This document shows positions 1 to 8,846 of a stretch of 64,000 nt of DNA, piece after piece; positions within the stretch are counted from its first letter, which is position 1, and each line of letters begins with the position of its first letter. Made by a program: the position numbers and the translations under genes. Under the pieces are notes generated by a model. The model did not search any database, had not been told where the DNA came from, and saw nothing but the letters and a program-made list of their open reading frames with translations. The stretch lies in the NCBI RefSeq assembly GCF_000152805.1, contig NZ_CH902578.1, positions 2,533,163-2,597,162 of the forward strand, in the 5' to 3' direction. Source of the stretch: Maritimibacter alkaliphilus HTCC2654. GTDB lineage: Bacteria > Pseudomonadota > Alphaproteobacteria > Rhodobacterales > Rhodobacteraceae.

Positions 1-87
1 CGGCTTGATCTCGCGACGTTTGCGGAAGGCACGAATACGCCAGCGCTTTCGCAGGAGACGCAATCGGTATGTCCGCACAATGCCCAA
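1..87 (-). CDS. Glycosyltransferase-like protein, first 29 codons only
   Basis: An open frame runs off the left edge. Its start is a TTG at 87 preceded by a purine-rich GGAAGGGG about six bases upstream. The 29 visible residues begin MGIVRTYRLRLLRKRWRIRA and are extremely basic. As I recall, this resembles the amino end of Rhodobacterales family-2 glycosyltransferases, which begin with a similar Arg/Leu-rich stretch, but that is recollection and no catalytic residue is visible. It lies on the same strand as the glycosyltransferase at 127-1347, 39 bases downstream of that stop, so co-transcription is likely. A second frame starting at an ATG overlapping the upstream stop (130) is also open but has poor protein-like composition and no ribosome site. 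Confidence 0.5.
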   Translation of the reverse strand, partial: MGIVRTYRLRLLRKRWRIRAFRKRREIKP

Positions 88-126
88 AATCGCCCCTTCC
101 ACGCCGCACAAGCTTGGTCGCCTGTA

Positions 127-1347
127 TCATAGGCACTTTAAGACAAGGTTGAAGTGATCATCCCACGTTGGAAGCGATGATGCCGTTGCCTGTGCCCCGC
201 GGTTCTTTGTCGCGAATGTTCTTATCTGTTCCACCCAAGAATACAGATCGTGTGGATCGAGGTAAACGAGATTGTTTCCAAACACTTCACGATAAACTGG
301 AAGGTCCGAGGCGATCACGGGGCAGCCCAGCGCAAGCGCCTCGCCTGGCGGCAGTCCGAACCCTTCGACGAGGCTCGGCATGAGCAGGGCTTGCGCGCGT
401 GTCAGCAGGCTGGCGACCGCGCCATCGGGAAGCGGACCAAGCTCCCGCACATGGGCCGGGCCTTTGTCCAGCCGATCGAAGACGGGTTCATTGCGCCAAC
501 CGCGCGATCCGACGATGTAGAGCATGGGCATATCGTCGCCCGGCAACCGGGTGGCGAGTTTGGCCCAAGCGTCGAGAAGCAACGCATGGTTCTTGCGCGG
601 TTCGATGGTGCCCAGCACAACGAAATAGGGTCTATCCCGCCTGATATTGGCCGAAAGCTGCGTGTCGTCGGGGACCGGTGCGTCGATACCGAGATGCGCT
701 ACGATGCCGTCCGGCACCCTGCCCTCACGTGCGAAATGGCGTTCGGTCAGCTCGCGCGTGGCCTGCGCCGTATGAACCACCAGATCGGCCTTGCCCGCGA
801 CTTGCTGTATGCGGGCGCGGAAACTGTCGACCGTCCCTTCGCGCTGCCAATCCGGGTGGTCGAGCGGGATGGTGTCATGGACAAGCACGACGACCATTCC
901 GCCCAGCCGATGCACGGCGTCGAACACGCTGACCTGAAGATCGGAATGGCCGACGTTGATCCAACAGGGTGGGCCGGGAAGCGTATCCCTCAACAGACCC
1001 GGCAAAGCACGACGATTCGCACGACCAAGGCTCAGGCGGCGCACGTCGGCCTCGGCCCGCCGTTTCTCGGGATGCGCCTTCAGAAACAGACGTGACAGCG
1101 TATCGGCCTGACCCCATGGAATGCGGCCGAACAGCCGATCGGCGAGCGCGTGTGATCCGGCCCGGTCGAAAAGCGTGAACCCGAACGAGGATCGAACGAG
1201 CGCGAAAAGGGGCTCATCCTCGGCGAGCAGCCGTTGCAGATAGGCCGCTTCGACCCGGTCGATCCCGGTCCACGCGCCCCGTCCGACGCGGGAAACAAGG
1301 CGCGACAGGTCGAGAAGTCGAACCGTGCCCGTCGCGCCCGTGGTCAA
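127..1347 (-). CDS. GT1-type (GT-B fold) glycosyltransferase
   Basis: A 406-residue glycosyltransferase that should transfer a sugar from a nucleotide-sugar donor onto a surface polysaccharide or lipid precursor in the cytoplasm. The carboxy half carries the family-1 signature: GTIEPRKN at residues 246-253 opens the nucleotide-binding domain, and PSLVEGFGLPPGEAL at 324-338 holds the E-X7-E-like donor-binding motif. HDTIPLDHP at 157-165 is typical of the amino domain of this group. The start is a TTG at 1347 with AAGGGG seven bases upstream and no better ATG nearby. It follows galU by ten bases on the same strand, which fits a shared UDP-sugar pathway. Acceptor and sugar cannot be read from sequence. 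Confidence 0.85.
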   Translation of the reverse strand: MTTGATGTVRLLDLSRLVSRVGRGAWTGIDRVEAAYLQRLLAEDEPLFALVRSSFGFTLFDRAGSHALADRLFGRIPWGQADTLSRLFLKAHPEKRRAEADVRRLSLGRANRRALPGLLRDTLPGPPCWINVGHSDLQVSVFDAVHRLGGMVVVLVHDTIPLDHPDWQREGTVDSFRARIQQVAGKADLVVHTAQATRELTERHFAREGRVPDGIVAHLGIDAPVPDDTQLSANIRRDRPYFVVLGTIEPRKNHALLLDAWAKLATRLPGDDMPMLYIVGSRGWRNEPVFDRLDKGPAHVRELGPLPDGAVASLLTRAQALLMPSLVEGFGLPPGEALALGCPVIASDLPVYREVFGNNLVYLDPHDLYSWVEQIRTFATKNRGAQATASSLPTWDDHFNLVLKCL

Positions 1348-1357
1348 TCCGCGCCCC

Positions 1358-2254
1358 TTATTCGGCGGCGCGTTTCATCGCGACGATCTGCTCGAGGTGC
1401 TCCATAAGCTCGTCGTGCAACTCTTCGCGTTCCAGCCCGAAGGAAACGGTCGCTTGCAGGTATCCGGCCTTCGACCCGCAGTCAAACCGCTGGCCATCGA
1501 ACCGATAGCCATGCACCGCTCGGCCCTGCGTGATTTCATCCGCAATCGCGTCGGTGAGTTGAATCTCACCGCCTGCCCCCTTCTTGAACGACCCGAGGTT
1601 GTTCAGCACGTCCGGCGTCAGGATGTAGCGGCCGATCACGGCAAGGTTCGTGGGCTGGGTGCCCGCTGCGGGCTTTTCGACCATCGCTTTGACCTTGGCC
1701 AGACGCCCGTTCTCGCTTTCGACGTCGAGGATACCATAGGACGACGCCTTGTCCTCCGGCACTTCCATGCAGGCGACCATCGCGCCCCCGGTTTCCTCAT
1801 AAGCTTCGACCATCTGTTGCAGGCAGGACTTGCCATTGGTCGCGATCACGTCGTCGGGCAGGATCACCGCGAACGGTTCGTCGCCGATCAGGCGGTGCGC
1901 GCAATAGATCGCGTGGCCCAGACCCAACGCCTTGTGCTGGCGGATATAGGCGATGGCGCCCGATTCCATGTTCGTCGCATTCAGGACATCGAGAAGCTTG
2001 TCCTTGCCCTTTTCCTTCAGGTCCTCTTCGAGGATCGGGGCACGGTCGAAGTAATCTTCGAGCGAGCCCTTGCCGCGTGACGTGACGAAGATGAACTCCT
2101 CGATCCCGGCCGCGCGGGCCTCGTCGATCGCGTATTGGATAAGCGGTCGGTCAACCAGCGTCATGATCTCCTTGGGGATCGACTTGGTCGCGGGCAAAAA
2201 GCGCGTCCCAAGCCCCGCCACGGGGAAAATCGCCTTGGTTACCTTGTTCGTCAT
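1358..2254 (-). CDS. galU: UTP--glucose-1-phosphate uridylyltransferase
   Basis: Makes UDP-glucose from glucose-1-phosphate and UTP, the donor for polysaccharide and lipid glycosylation and the substrate for GalE (encoded at 58432-59439). The 298-residue protein has the nucleotidyltransferase signature GLGTRFLPATKSIPKE at residues 14-29, VDRPLIQYA just after it, and the sugar-binding stretch VEKPAAGTQPTNLAVIGRYI. Length matches bacterial GalU. I start at the ATG at 2254, preceded by AAGGTGAG, rather than an upstream in-frame codon at 2290 with no ribosome site and poor conservation. It sits between two glycosyltransferase genes on the same strand, and the 136-base gap upstream suggests its own promoter. 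Confidence 0.95.
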   Translation of the reverse strand: MTNKVTKAIFPVAGLGTRFLPATKSIPKEIMTLVDRPLIQYAIDEARAAGIEEFIFVTSRGKGSLEDYFDRAPILEEDLKEKGKDKLLDVLNATNMESGAIAYIRQHKALGLGHAIYCAHRLIGDEPFAVILPDDVIATNGKSCLQQMVEAYEETGGAMVACMEVPEDKASSYGILDVESENGRLAKVKAMVEKPAAGTQPTNLAVIGRYILTPDVLNNLGSFKKGAGGEIQLTDAIADEITQGRAVHGYRFDGQRFDCGSKAGYLQATVSFGLEREELHDELMEHLEQIVAMKRAAE

Positions 2255-2390
2255 TTGGATCTCACCTTTTGAAATCTTGCCGTGCTGCACGTGCGTATCA
2301 ATTGAACGCAGTGGCGGGAACCTTAGGTCCCGATTGCGACAACCATATGTTCAGCCCATGGGCACGTCACCCAGATATTGGGCAATCTGC

Positions 2391-3617
2391 CTATTTGAAA
2401 CGCAGCTTGGAAAGTCTTGCCTGTTCTTTTTGCACCCGTGCGCTGAAGCTTGCCCATCTGAACCATGGGCCGTCACGGACCGAGCGACCGAACAATCCCC
2501 CCCATTGTTCCCAATATCCCTCTGGGTTGAACGCCGCGCGGTGCGACAGGGCTGTCGGAGAGAACCGAAACACCGTCGCGACCTCACCCTGCGCCACCGC
2601 TCGTTTCGCTTTCACGGCAAGTGTTCGTCGTTGCCACGAGCGACCCGAGAAGACTGACGATTGCCCGGATGAAAGCGGAGCGTAGGGCAGGAACGGTTCA
2701 GGCGTGGCCGGGAACTCCACCGCTTCGCCAACCGACGTTTTGCGACCCTCTGCGATGCCGGTTTCCAGCGTGACGAGAAGCGGCGCGATCTCGTCAGGCG
2801 AAAGCGCACCATCGACCATTTGTCCGATCAATCGCGCTTTCTGGCTTGAATAGAGTCTGTTCAACGCCCCTTCCAGCACGCTGTGAGGCGCATGTTTTCG
2901 CAGAAAAGCCGCCGTAGACACCCCGATATCCGTAAGGTCCGATGCGCCACGATTGGCGCGCCGTCGGGCCGATCCGGCAAAGCCGTGATGCACCTGCGCC
3001 AAGGGAACAATCACCGTCTTTCGGTCACGCAGACGGTAGTTCACTTCGGTCTCGTCCAGATAGAACCGGAACGCGGGATCGAAGCCGCCGAGGTTTGTGA
3101 TCACATCGCGCCGCACGGCCATGTTCGTGCCTTCGGTCTTTATGGCCTCACCTTCCTTCACGGCGGGCGTGAACGGCGCGTCCTGATCCAGTGACAGGTT
3201 ACGGGTCTCGCCCAGCGCGTTCACCGCGCGGACGGGCCATTGGAACGTGATCCCGTTCCGCCCCCGCACCAAACCGCCGACCTGCACGACCTCCGGGTCA
3301 CGGAAGGGGTCACAAAGGTGGGTAAGCCATGTCGGTTCCGGCACGGCGTCGTCGTCGATGAAGGCTACAATCTCGCCCGTCGCACGGTCGATGCCGATGT
3401 TGCGCGCGACCGAGATGTTCGCTTCGTCACAGGCAGCGAGCTTGACGCGATCCTGCCAGCCCATCCCGACCACGGCATCGCGACCCTGTTCGTCCGCAAC
3501 GACGACGATTTCGAATTGCGGATACCAAAGCTGCCCGATCCCGGTGAGGGCACGTTGCAGCAAACCGGGCCGACCGCGGCTGACGACGATCACCGACACG
3601 GGGATCGCGCCAGTCAC
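2391..3617 (-). CDS. Family-2 (GT-A fold) glycosyltransferase
   Basis: A 408-residue protein beginning with a GT-A domain: PVSVIVVSRGRPGLLQRAL at the amino end, EANISVARNIGI in the middle of the nucleotide-binding half, and the metal/nucleotide-binding aspartates in VAFIDDDAVPEP at about residues 88-90. It probably adds a sugar to a surface polysaccharide or glycolipid; specificity is unknown. The carboxy half (roughly residues 250-408) has no motif I recognise. The start is chosen as GTG at 3617 with CGGGAG upstream; a GTG at 3656 would add 13 Arg/Gly-rich residues. A 28-codon frame at 3614-3700 ends overlapping this start (see findings). Neighbours are galU downstream and cysQ upstream. Confidence 0.85.
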   Translation of the reverse strand: MTGAIPVSVIVVSRGRPGLLQRALTGIGQLWYPQFEIVVVADEQGRDAVVGMGWQDRVKLAACDEANISVARNIGIDRATGEIVAFIDDDAVPEPTWLTHLCDPFRDPEVVQVGGLVRGRNGITFQWPVRAVNALGETRNLSLDQDAPFTPAVKEGEAIKTEGTNMAVRRDVITNLGGFDPAFRFYLDETEVNYRLRDRKTVIVPLAQVHHGFAGSARRRANRGASDLTDIGVSTAAFLRKHAPHSVLEGALNRLYSSQKARLIGQMVDGALSPDEIAPLLVTLETGIAEGRKTSVGEAVEFPATPEPFLPYAPLSSGQSSVFSGRSWQRRTLAVKAKRAVAQGEVATVFRFSPTALSHRAAFNPEGYWEQWGGLFGRSVRDGPWFRWASFSARVQKEQARLSKLRFK

Positions 3618-3701
3618 GCCATGCTCCCGTTTGTCGCCACGGCCCGCCCGCCGCACATGATGGTGCGGACTTGTCGTCGGTGTCCCGTGGCGGTGCTCAC
3701 G

Positions 3702-4499
3702 TCACGCCGACTTCAACTCCACGCCCGGGGCGTAGGCGATGAAGAAGGGGTTTTCGTAGATCGGTTTGCCATAGGTCAGGGGCTCGTGGTTGTCGAAACG
3801 CACAACCTCACCCCCCGCGCCCTTTAGCACGGCGTGCCCTGCGGCGGTGTCCCACTCCATCGTGCGCCCGAGACGGGGGTAAAGGTCCGCCTCGCCCGTC
3901 GCGACAAGGCAGAACTTCAGGCTCGATCCCGCGCTGGTCATGTCCTTGACGGCGTATTTGGCGATGTAATCGTCGGTCGCCTGATCCCGGTGCGATTTCG
4001 AGGCGACGACCATGAGGGCGCCGTTGTCCGGGTGCGACACGCGGATCGGGGTGCAATGGCCGGGCATGTCGGGGTGCAGGTCGCCGGTTTCCTCGACCGA
4101 GGCGCCGTCTTCCATCGTATAGAACATCCGCTTGCGGGCGGGTGCATAGACGACGCCGCGCACGGGGGTGCCGTCGACGACATAGGCGATATTCACCGTG
4201 AAATCGCCGCGCCGCTTCACGAATTCCTTGGTGCCGTCGAGCGGATCGGCGATCAGGAATTCCGAGGCGCTTTCGCTGTGGCTGTCGGCCTGTTCTTCGG
4301 TCACGACCAGCACGTCGGGAAACGCTTTCTTCAACCCGGCCGAGATCAGGGCATCCGCCGCTTCATCGGCTTCGGTTACAGGGCTGTCGTCCGACTTCGA
4401 GCGCACCTCGAAATCGTCGGCGTCGTAGATCTCCATGATCCTGTCGCCCGCCTCGATCGCCAGACGCCGCATTACGCCCATAAGCTTTTCGTAATCCAA
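3702..4499 (-). CDS. cysQ: 3'(2'),5'-bisphosphate nucleotidase
   Basis: Inositol-monophosphatase-fold enzyme expected to hydrolyse 3'-phosphoadenosine 5'-phosphate left over from sulfate activation or sulfotransfer. The metal-binding motif DPLDGTKEF lies at residues 85-93, an acidic EADEAAD segment near 45, and the second signature TMEWDTAAGHAVL towards the carboxy end. FVKRRGDFTVNIAYV is typical of CysQ rather than of SuhB. I start at a TTG at 4499, which has AGGAG six bases upstream and gives the family-like beginning DYEKLMGVMRRLAIEAG; an ATG at 4532 adds 11 residues but has no ribosome site. It points away from the ABC permease at 4621, so 4500-4620 should hold divergent promoters. Confidence 0.88.
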   Translation of the reverse strand: MDYEKLMGVMRRLAIEAGDRIMEIYDADDFEVRSKSDDSPVTEADEAADALISAGLKKAFPDVLVVTEEQADSHSESASEFLIADPLDGTKEFVKRRGDFTVNIAYVVDGTPVRGVVYAPARKRMFYTMEDGASVEETGDLHPDMPGHCTPIRVSHPDNGALMVVASKSHRDQATDDYIAKYAVKDMTSAGSSLKFCLVATGEADLYPRLGRTMEWDTAAGHAVLKGAGGEVVRFDNHEPLTYGKPIYENPFFIAYAPGVELKSA

Positions 4500-4620
4500 G
4501 GCCGCTCCTCTCGCCGGACCCTCCGGCATCATTGAATTAACACATCATGCCCCTTATGCTGCCGCATCAAGGGAACAGCAAGATTTCCAAGCGAAAATTG
4601 GCGGGCAGGCCACAGGACGC

Positions 4621-5445
4621 ATGATGTTCAGAGTAGACACCCGACCCAGCAGACTGACCGTGATCGTCGGCCTTCTCGAGCTGATCTATCACGCGACCGT
4701 CCACAACCTGCGCAAAACGCATTCCAATGCGCTCATGGGGCTGTTCATCAACATGCTCCAGACCATGATGCTCGTCGCGGTGTTCTACGTGATGTATTCC
4801 GTGCTCGGCCTGCGCGGCGCGATGATCCGGGGCGACTTCTTGCTCTACATCATGTCCGGCATCTTCCTTTACATGACGCAGACCAAGACGATGGGTGCGG
4901 TCGTGGGTGCCGATGGTCCCGCCTCGCCCATGATGCAGCACGCGCCGATGTCGACCTTCGTGTCGATCCTGTCGAATGCACTGGGCGCGCTCTACATCCA
5001 GATCCTGTCTGTGCTGGTCGTGGTCTACATCTATCATATCGCGGTCAATCACGTGACGATCCACAATCTTGCGGGCGTCTTCATGATGCTGCTTCTCGCG
5101 TGGTTTTCGGGCATCGGGATCGGCATGGTGTTCTATGCGCTCAAGCCGTGGTTCCCGCAGTTCGCGACCGTTGGCTCGACGATCTATGCCCGCGCCAACA
5201 TGATCGCATCCGGCAAGATGTTCGTGGCCAACACGGTGCCGTGGAACATCATCGTCCTGTTCTCGTGGAACCCGCTCTTTCACATCATCGACCAATGCCG
5301 CGGGTTCATGTTCATCAACTACAACCCGCATTACTCGAACTGGCTTTATCCCCTGATCGTCTCGACCGTCCTGCTGGTCATCGGGTTCATGGGTGAAAGC
5401 TACACGCGCAAGCACGCGTCGTTGTCTTGGAGTGCCCGCCGATGA
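4621..5445 (+). CDS. ABC-2 type polysaccharide export permease
   Basis: A 274-residue inner-membrane protein with about six hydrophobic segments, the first around residues 41-62 and the last at 246-262. Its layout (cytoplasmic amino arm, FINMLQTMMLVAVFYVMY, then LLYIMSGIFLYM, and a carboxy tail with basic residues) matches Wzm/KpsM-like permeases that export capsule, O-antigen or teichoic-acid polymers. Such permeases need a cytoplasmic ATPase, which is not adjacent here. The start is the ATG at 4621 with AGGA just upstream; a second ATG follows at 4624. The stop overlaps the next gene's start by four bases (ATGA), so the two are translationally coupled. Confidence 0.85.
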   Translation: MMFRVDTRPSRLTVIVGLLELIYHATVHNLRKTHSNALMGLFINMLQTMMLVAVFYVMYSVLGLRGAMIRGDFLLYIMSGIFLYMTQTKTMGAVVGADGPASPMMQHAPMSTFVSILSNALGALYIQILSVLVVVYIYHIAVNHVTIHNLAGVFMMLLLAWFSGIGIGMVFYALKPWFPQFATVGSTIYARANMIASGKMFVANTVPWNIIVLFSWNPLFHIIDQCRGFMFINYNPHYSNWLYPLIVSTVLLVIGFMGESYTRKHASLSWSARR

Positions 5446-6044
5446 AACGCCTTTTGCTCGCCCTGTTCCTTGCCCCGACGCTTGCGTTTGCCCAGTCCGT
5501 CGAATTGCCTGCGCTGTACGATGTGACGGGTGTGGCCGCGGACGACACGCTGAACGTCCGCGCCGGGCCGACAGTGAATGCCGAGGTGATGGACGAGCTT
5601 GGACCTGAGCGTGACGGGGTCGAGGTCGTCGCCTTTGCCGACGACCGCAAATGGGGCCAGATCAATATCAGCGAAGGGACCGGCTGGGTTTCCATGGCCT
5701 ATATGGAACGGCAGTCGGGGCAGGATCCGGTGTCGAAAACGCCGGTGCCGCTGTGGTGTTACGGGACCGAACCGTTCTGGTCGCTGGAAATCGGCCAGTC
5801 CGACGTTAATTTTACCGATCCCGGCATGGACGCGCCGGCGCTGGTTCAGCCGACCGAGTATTACGCGTCTGTCCCGCACAGCCCGCGCGGCGCACTGGTC
5901 GCGGGCGACATCACCGGGTTCGTGTCGCGTGAGATGTGTTCGGATGGCATGTCGGATCGTCAATACGCGTGGCGGATCGATTTTCTTCGCACCGGGAACG
6001 GCGGGCAGTTCATGTTTTCGGGGTGCTGCACGCTCCAGCCCTAA
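5442..6044 (+). CDS. Secreted SH3-domain protein (COG3650-like)
   Basis: A 200-residue protein with a short signal peptide (MKRLLLALFLAPTLAFA, probable cleavage before Gln18). Residues 35-90 form a bacterial SH3 domain: TLNVRAGPTVNAEVMDELG, then W-G-Q and TGWVSMAYM, the usual landmarks. The second half contains YGTEPFWSLEIG, a motif I associate with COG3650-type periplasmic proteins, and three late cysteines (C-S-D, GCC). Function is unknown; SH3 domains of this type commonly bind peptidoglycan. The start ATG overlaps the permease stop. Its TAA interlocks with the TAG of the convergent alkB gene at 6041-6044. Confidence 0.8.
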   Translation: MKRLLLALFLAPTLAFAQSVELPALYDVTGVAADDTLNVRAGPTVNAEVMDELGPERDGVEVVAFADDRKWGQINISEGTGWVSMAYMERQSGQDPVSKTPVPLWCYGTEPFWSLEIGQSDVNFTDPGMDAPALVQPTEYYASVPHSPRGALVAGDITGFVSREMCSDGMSDRQYAWRIDFLRTGNGGQFMFSGCCTLQP

Positions 6045-6646
6045 TCCACCACCCGCAGCGTCAGGTTGATCCGCCCCCCTTCGGCCAAAAGCTGGCTGGT
6101 CCCGAAGCGTATGCGGTCGATCCCGTGATAGGCCAGCCGCGCCTCACCGCCCAGCATGAGCACATCGCCGGACCGCAGCCAGACCGACTGCGTCTTGCCG
6201 TCCCGCTCGGTCCCGCCGATCCGAAAGAGGCCGTCATCGCCGAGGCTGATCGACAGGACGGGCCAAGAGAAATCGGCTTCGTCCCGATCCTGATGCAAAC
6301 CCATCCTCGCCTTCTCGCGGTAGAAGTTCACGAGACAGCAGTCGGGTTCGCGCGCCACCCCCGTGACCTCGTGCCAGAGCTTCAGGATGCGCGCCGGGAT
6401 CGGCGGCCAGTCCACACCCGTCGGGTGCTTGCGTTCGTAGCGGTAGCCCCGCCGATCCGAATACCATCCGTATTTCCCGGCCGACGTCATGCCGACCGAC
6501 ATCGGTTTGCCGAACCGCGTTTCGGGCGAGAAAAGCGGCGCGGCGGATACGACATCGCGCAGGTCCGCAACGATCTTCGCCTGCTCATCCGCAGGGATGA
6601 GACCCTCATAGACCGCGGCCCCGCCGACGGTCAGCGATGGCACCAT
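6041..6646 (-). CDS. alkB: AlkB-family 2OG-Fe(II) alkylation-repair dioxygenase
   Basis: Oxidative demethylase predicted to remove 1-methyladenine/3-methylcytosine lesions using 2-oxoglutarate and Fe(II). In the 201-residue form starting at 6646 the iron ligands are H118 and D120 in MGLHQDRDE and H174 in LAYHGIDRI; the 2-oxoglutarate-binding arginines are in GGRINLTLR (192-200). GDVLMLGGEAR is the conserved strand before the second histidine. The ATG at 6646 is preceded by AAGGAAAGG; longer upstream in-frame starts (6667, 6736) add unconserved basic sequence. It is closer in layout to the eukaryotic-like/AlkB2-type subgroup than to the inducible E. coli protein. No ada-like partner is nearby. 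Confidence 0.9.
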   Translation of the reverse strand: MVPSLTVGGAAVYEGLIPADEQAKIVADLRDVVSAAPLFSPETRFGKPMSVGMTSAGKYGWYSDRRGYRYERKHPTGVDWPPIPARILKLWHEVTGVAREPDCCLVNFYREKARMGLHQDRDEADFSWPVLSISLGDDGLFRIGGTERDGKTQSVWLRSGDVLMLGGEARLAYHGIDRIRFGTSQLLAEGGRINLTLRVVD

Positions 6647-6723
6647 TCCCTTTCCTTGCTCATCCATTGCCAAAACCCTGAAAACGACTCGCTTTTTTCC
6701 GCGAAATGGCGGTTTTCGCCGCC

Positions 6724-6751
6724 TTGCAGGCCCCAAATCCCCTCCTTATAT
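6724..6751 (+). promoter_or_regulatory. Candidate heat-shock/housekeeping promoter of dnaK
   Basis: TTGCAG at 6724-6729 and TTATAT at 6746-6751 are separated by 16 bases. The surroundings (CTTGCAG, then CTTATATA) also fit the alphaproteobacterial RpoH pattern of CTTG followed by a C-rich -10 box. It lies about 100 bases upstream of the dnaK start, in an otherwise empty 211-base gap between divergent alkB and dnaK. I saw no CIRCE element here. Confidence 0.5.
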
Positions 6752-6857
6752 ACGCCCAGACGCCGGTTAGGATCATCCCTGCCGGTTACCTTATGGGATC
6801 GGGCGACGGTGCCTTTCGGGCCAGAGCCCAACACATCGCCAAAGAGAGGAAAAGAGC

Positions 6858-8768
6858 ATGGGTAAAGTCATTGGTATCGACCTGGGGACCACCAACTCCT
6901 GCGTCGCCATCATGGACGGCTCGCAACCGCGGGTCATCGAAAACGCCGAAGGTGCACGGACGACCCCGTCGATCGTCGCTTTCAAAGACGAGGAACGCCT
7001 CGTCGGTCAGCCGGCCAAGCGTCAGGCTGTCACCAACCCCGACAACACCATCTTCGCCGTGAAACGCCTGATCGGCCGCCGCGTCGGTGACGCTGCTGTC
7101 GAGAAGGACAAGAAACTCGTCCCCTACGCCATCGTCGATGGCGGCAACGGTGACGCGTGGGTCGAAGCGGCCGGTGAAAAGTATTCGCCGTCGCAAATTT
7201 CGGCCTTCATCCTCGGCAAGATGAAGGAAACGGCGGAAAGCTATCTTGGTGAAAAGGTCGATCAGGCCGTCATCACCGTGCCCGCCTACTTCAACGACGC
7301 CCAGCGTCAGGCCACGAAGGACGCCGGCAAGATCGCCGGTCTGGAAGTGCTGCGCATCATCAACGAACCGACGGCGGCTGCGCTTGCCTATGGTCTCGAC
7401 AAGAAAGAGGCGCGCACGATCGCGGTCTATGACCTTGGCGGCGGTACGTTCGACGTCACGATCCTTGAGATCGACGATGGCCTGTTCGAAGTGAAATCCA
7501 CCAACGGCGACACGTTCCTCGGCGGTGAAGACTTCGACATGCGGATCGTCAACTACCTCGCCGAAGAGTTCAAGAAAGAGAACAACGTCGACCTGACGAA
7601 AGACAAGATGGCCCTCCAGCGGCTCAAGGAAGCTGCGGAAAAGGCCAAGATCGAGCTTTCGTCGGCCTCCCAGACCGAGATCAACCAGCCGTTCATCTCG
7701 ATGGGTTCGGACGGTCAGCCGCTCCACATGGTCATGAAACTGACCCGTGCGAAGCTGGAAAGCCTTGTCGGCGATCTCATCAAGAACTCGCTCAAGCCCT
7801 GTCAGGCCGCTCTGAAAGACGCGGGCGTGTCGAAGGACGAGATCGACGAAGTCATCCTCGTCGGCGGTCAGACGCGTATGCCGAAGGTCGTTGAAGAGGT
7901 GACCAAGTTCTTCGGGAAAGAGCCGCACAAGGGTGTGAACCCGGACGAAGTGGTGGCCCTCGGCGCCGCCATTCAGGCGGGCGTTCTGCAAGGTGACGTG
8001 AAAGACGTCGTCCTGCTCGACGTGACCCCGCTGTCGCTCGGCATCGAAACGCTGGGCGGCGTGTTCACCCGCCTGATCGACCGCAACACGACGATCCCGA
8101 CGAAAAAGTCGCAGATCTTCTCGACCGCGGAAGACAACCAGAACGCCGTGACGATCCGGGTGTTCCAGGGCGAGCGTGAAATGGCTGCGGACAACAAGAT
8201 CCTCGGTCAGTTCAACCTCGAAGACATCCCCCCGGCACCGCGCGGTATGCCGCAGATCGAAGTGACCTTCGACATCGACGCCAACGGCATCGTGTCGGTT
8301 GGGGCCAAGGACAAGGGCACCAACAAGGAACAGAAGATCACGATTCAGGCGTCGGGCGGTCTGTCGGACGACGAGATCGAACAGATGGTCAAGGACGCCG
8401 AGGCGAACGCCGAAGCCGACAAGGGCCGCCGCGAGCTGGTCGAAGCCAAGAACCAGGCCGAGAGCCTTGTGCACTCGACCGAGAAGGCGCTCGAAGAGCA
8501 TGGCGACAAGGTCGACCCCACCACGGTGGAAGCCATCGAACTGGCCATCGCCGCGCTCAAGGACGAGCTGGAGACCGACAACGCCGACAAGATCAAGGCG
8601 GGCATCCAGAACGTGACCGAAGCGTCGATGAAGCTGGGCGAAGCCATCTACAAGGCGCAGCAGGCCACGGACTCGGGTGAAGCCGACGAAGATCAGGGCC
8701 CGTCCAGCGTGGACGATGACATCGTCGACGCCGACTTTGAAGACCTCGACGACGACAAGCGGTCGTAA
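6858..8768 (+). CDS. dnaK: Molecular chaperone DnaK (Hsp70)
   Basis: A full-length 636-residue Hsp70. The ATPase domain begins [20 protein letters not shown], with [15 protein letters not shown] for phosphate binding and [16 protein letters not shown] in the second lobe. The substrate-binding domain starts after [16 protein letters not shown]. The carboxy end is acidic and closes [14 protein letters not shown], the usual EEVD-like bacterial tail. It works with DnaJ (next gene) and GrpE (55112-55711). The ATG at 6858 follows GAGAGGAAAAGAG, a strong ribosome site. A strong hairpin separates it from dnaJ and could keep dnaJ expression lower. Confidence 0.99.
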   Translation: MGKVIGIDLGTTNSCVAIMDGSQPRVIENAEGARTTPSIVAFKDEERLVGQPAKRQAVTNPDNTIFAVKRLIGRRVGDAAVEKDKKLVPYAIVDGGNGDAWVEAAGEKYSPSQISAFILGKMKETAESYLGEKVDQAVITVPAYFNDAQRQATKDAGKIAGLEVLRIINEPTAAALAYGLDKKEARTIAVYDLGGGTFDVTILEIDDGLFEVKSTNGDTFLGGEDFDMRIVNYLAEEFKKENNVDLTKDKMALQRLKEAAEKAKIELSSASQTEINQPFISMGSDGQPLHMVMKLTRAKLESLVGDLIKNSLKPCQAALKDAGVSKDEIDEVILVGGQTRMPKVVEEVTKFFGKEPHKGVNPDEVVALGAAIQAGVLQGDVKDVVLLDVTPLSLGIETLGGVFTRLIDRNTTIPTKKSQIFSTAEDNQNAVTIRVFQGEREMAADNKILGQFNLEDIPPAPRGMPQIEVTFDIDANGIVSVGAKDKGTNKEQKITIQASGGLSDDEIEQMVKDAEANAEADKGRRELVEAKNQAESLVHSTEKALEEHGDKVDPTTVEAIELAIAALKDELETDNADKIKAGIQNVTEASMKLGEAIYKAQQATDSGEADEDQGPSSVDDDIVDADFEDLDDDKRS

Positions 8769-8785
8769 GACCCATGACGCGAAAG

Positions 8786-8816
8786 GGCCGGTCCGTCACA
8801 TGCGGGCGGACCGGCC
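8786..8816 (+). terminator. Strong intercistronic hairpin between dnaK and dnaJ
   Basis: Perfect 10-bp inverted repeat: GGCCGGTCCG at 8786-8795 and CGGACCGGCC at 8807-8816, with an 11-base loop. There is no T-run after it, so it is more likely a partial terminator or mRNA-stabilising processing element than a full stop. It lies 30 bases before the dnaJ start. Confidence 0.55.
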
Positions 8817-8846
8817 TTCGCGTTCCTGACAAGGGGACGACGATCC

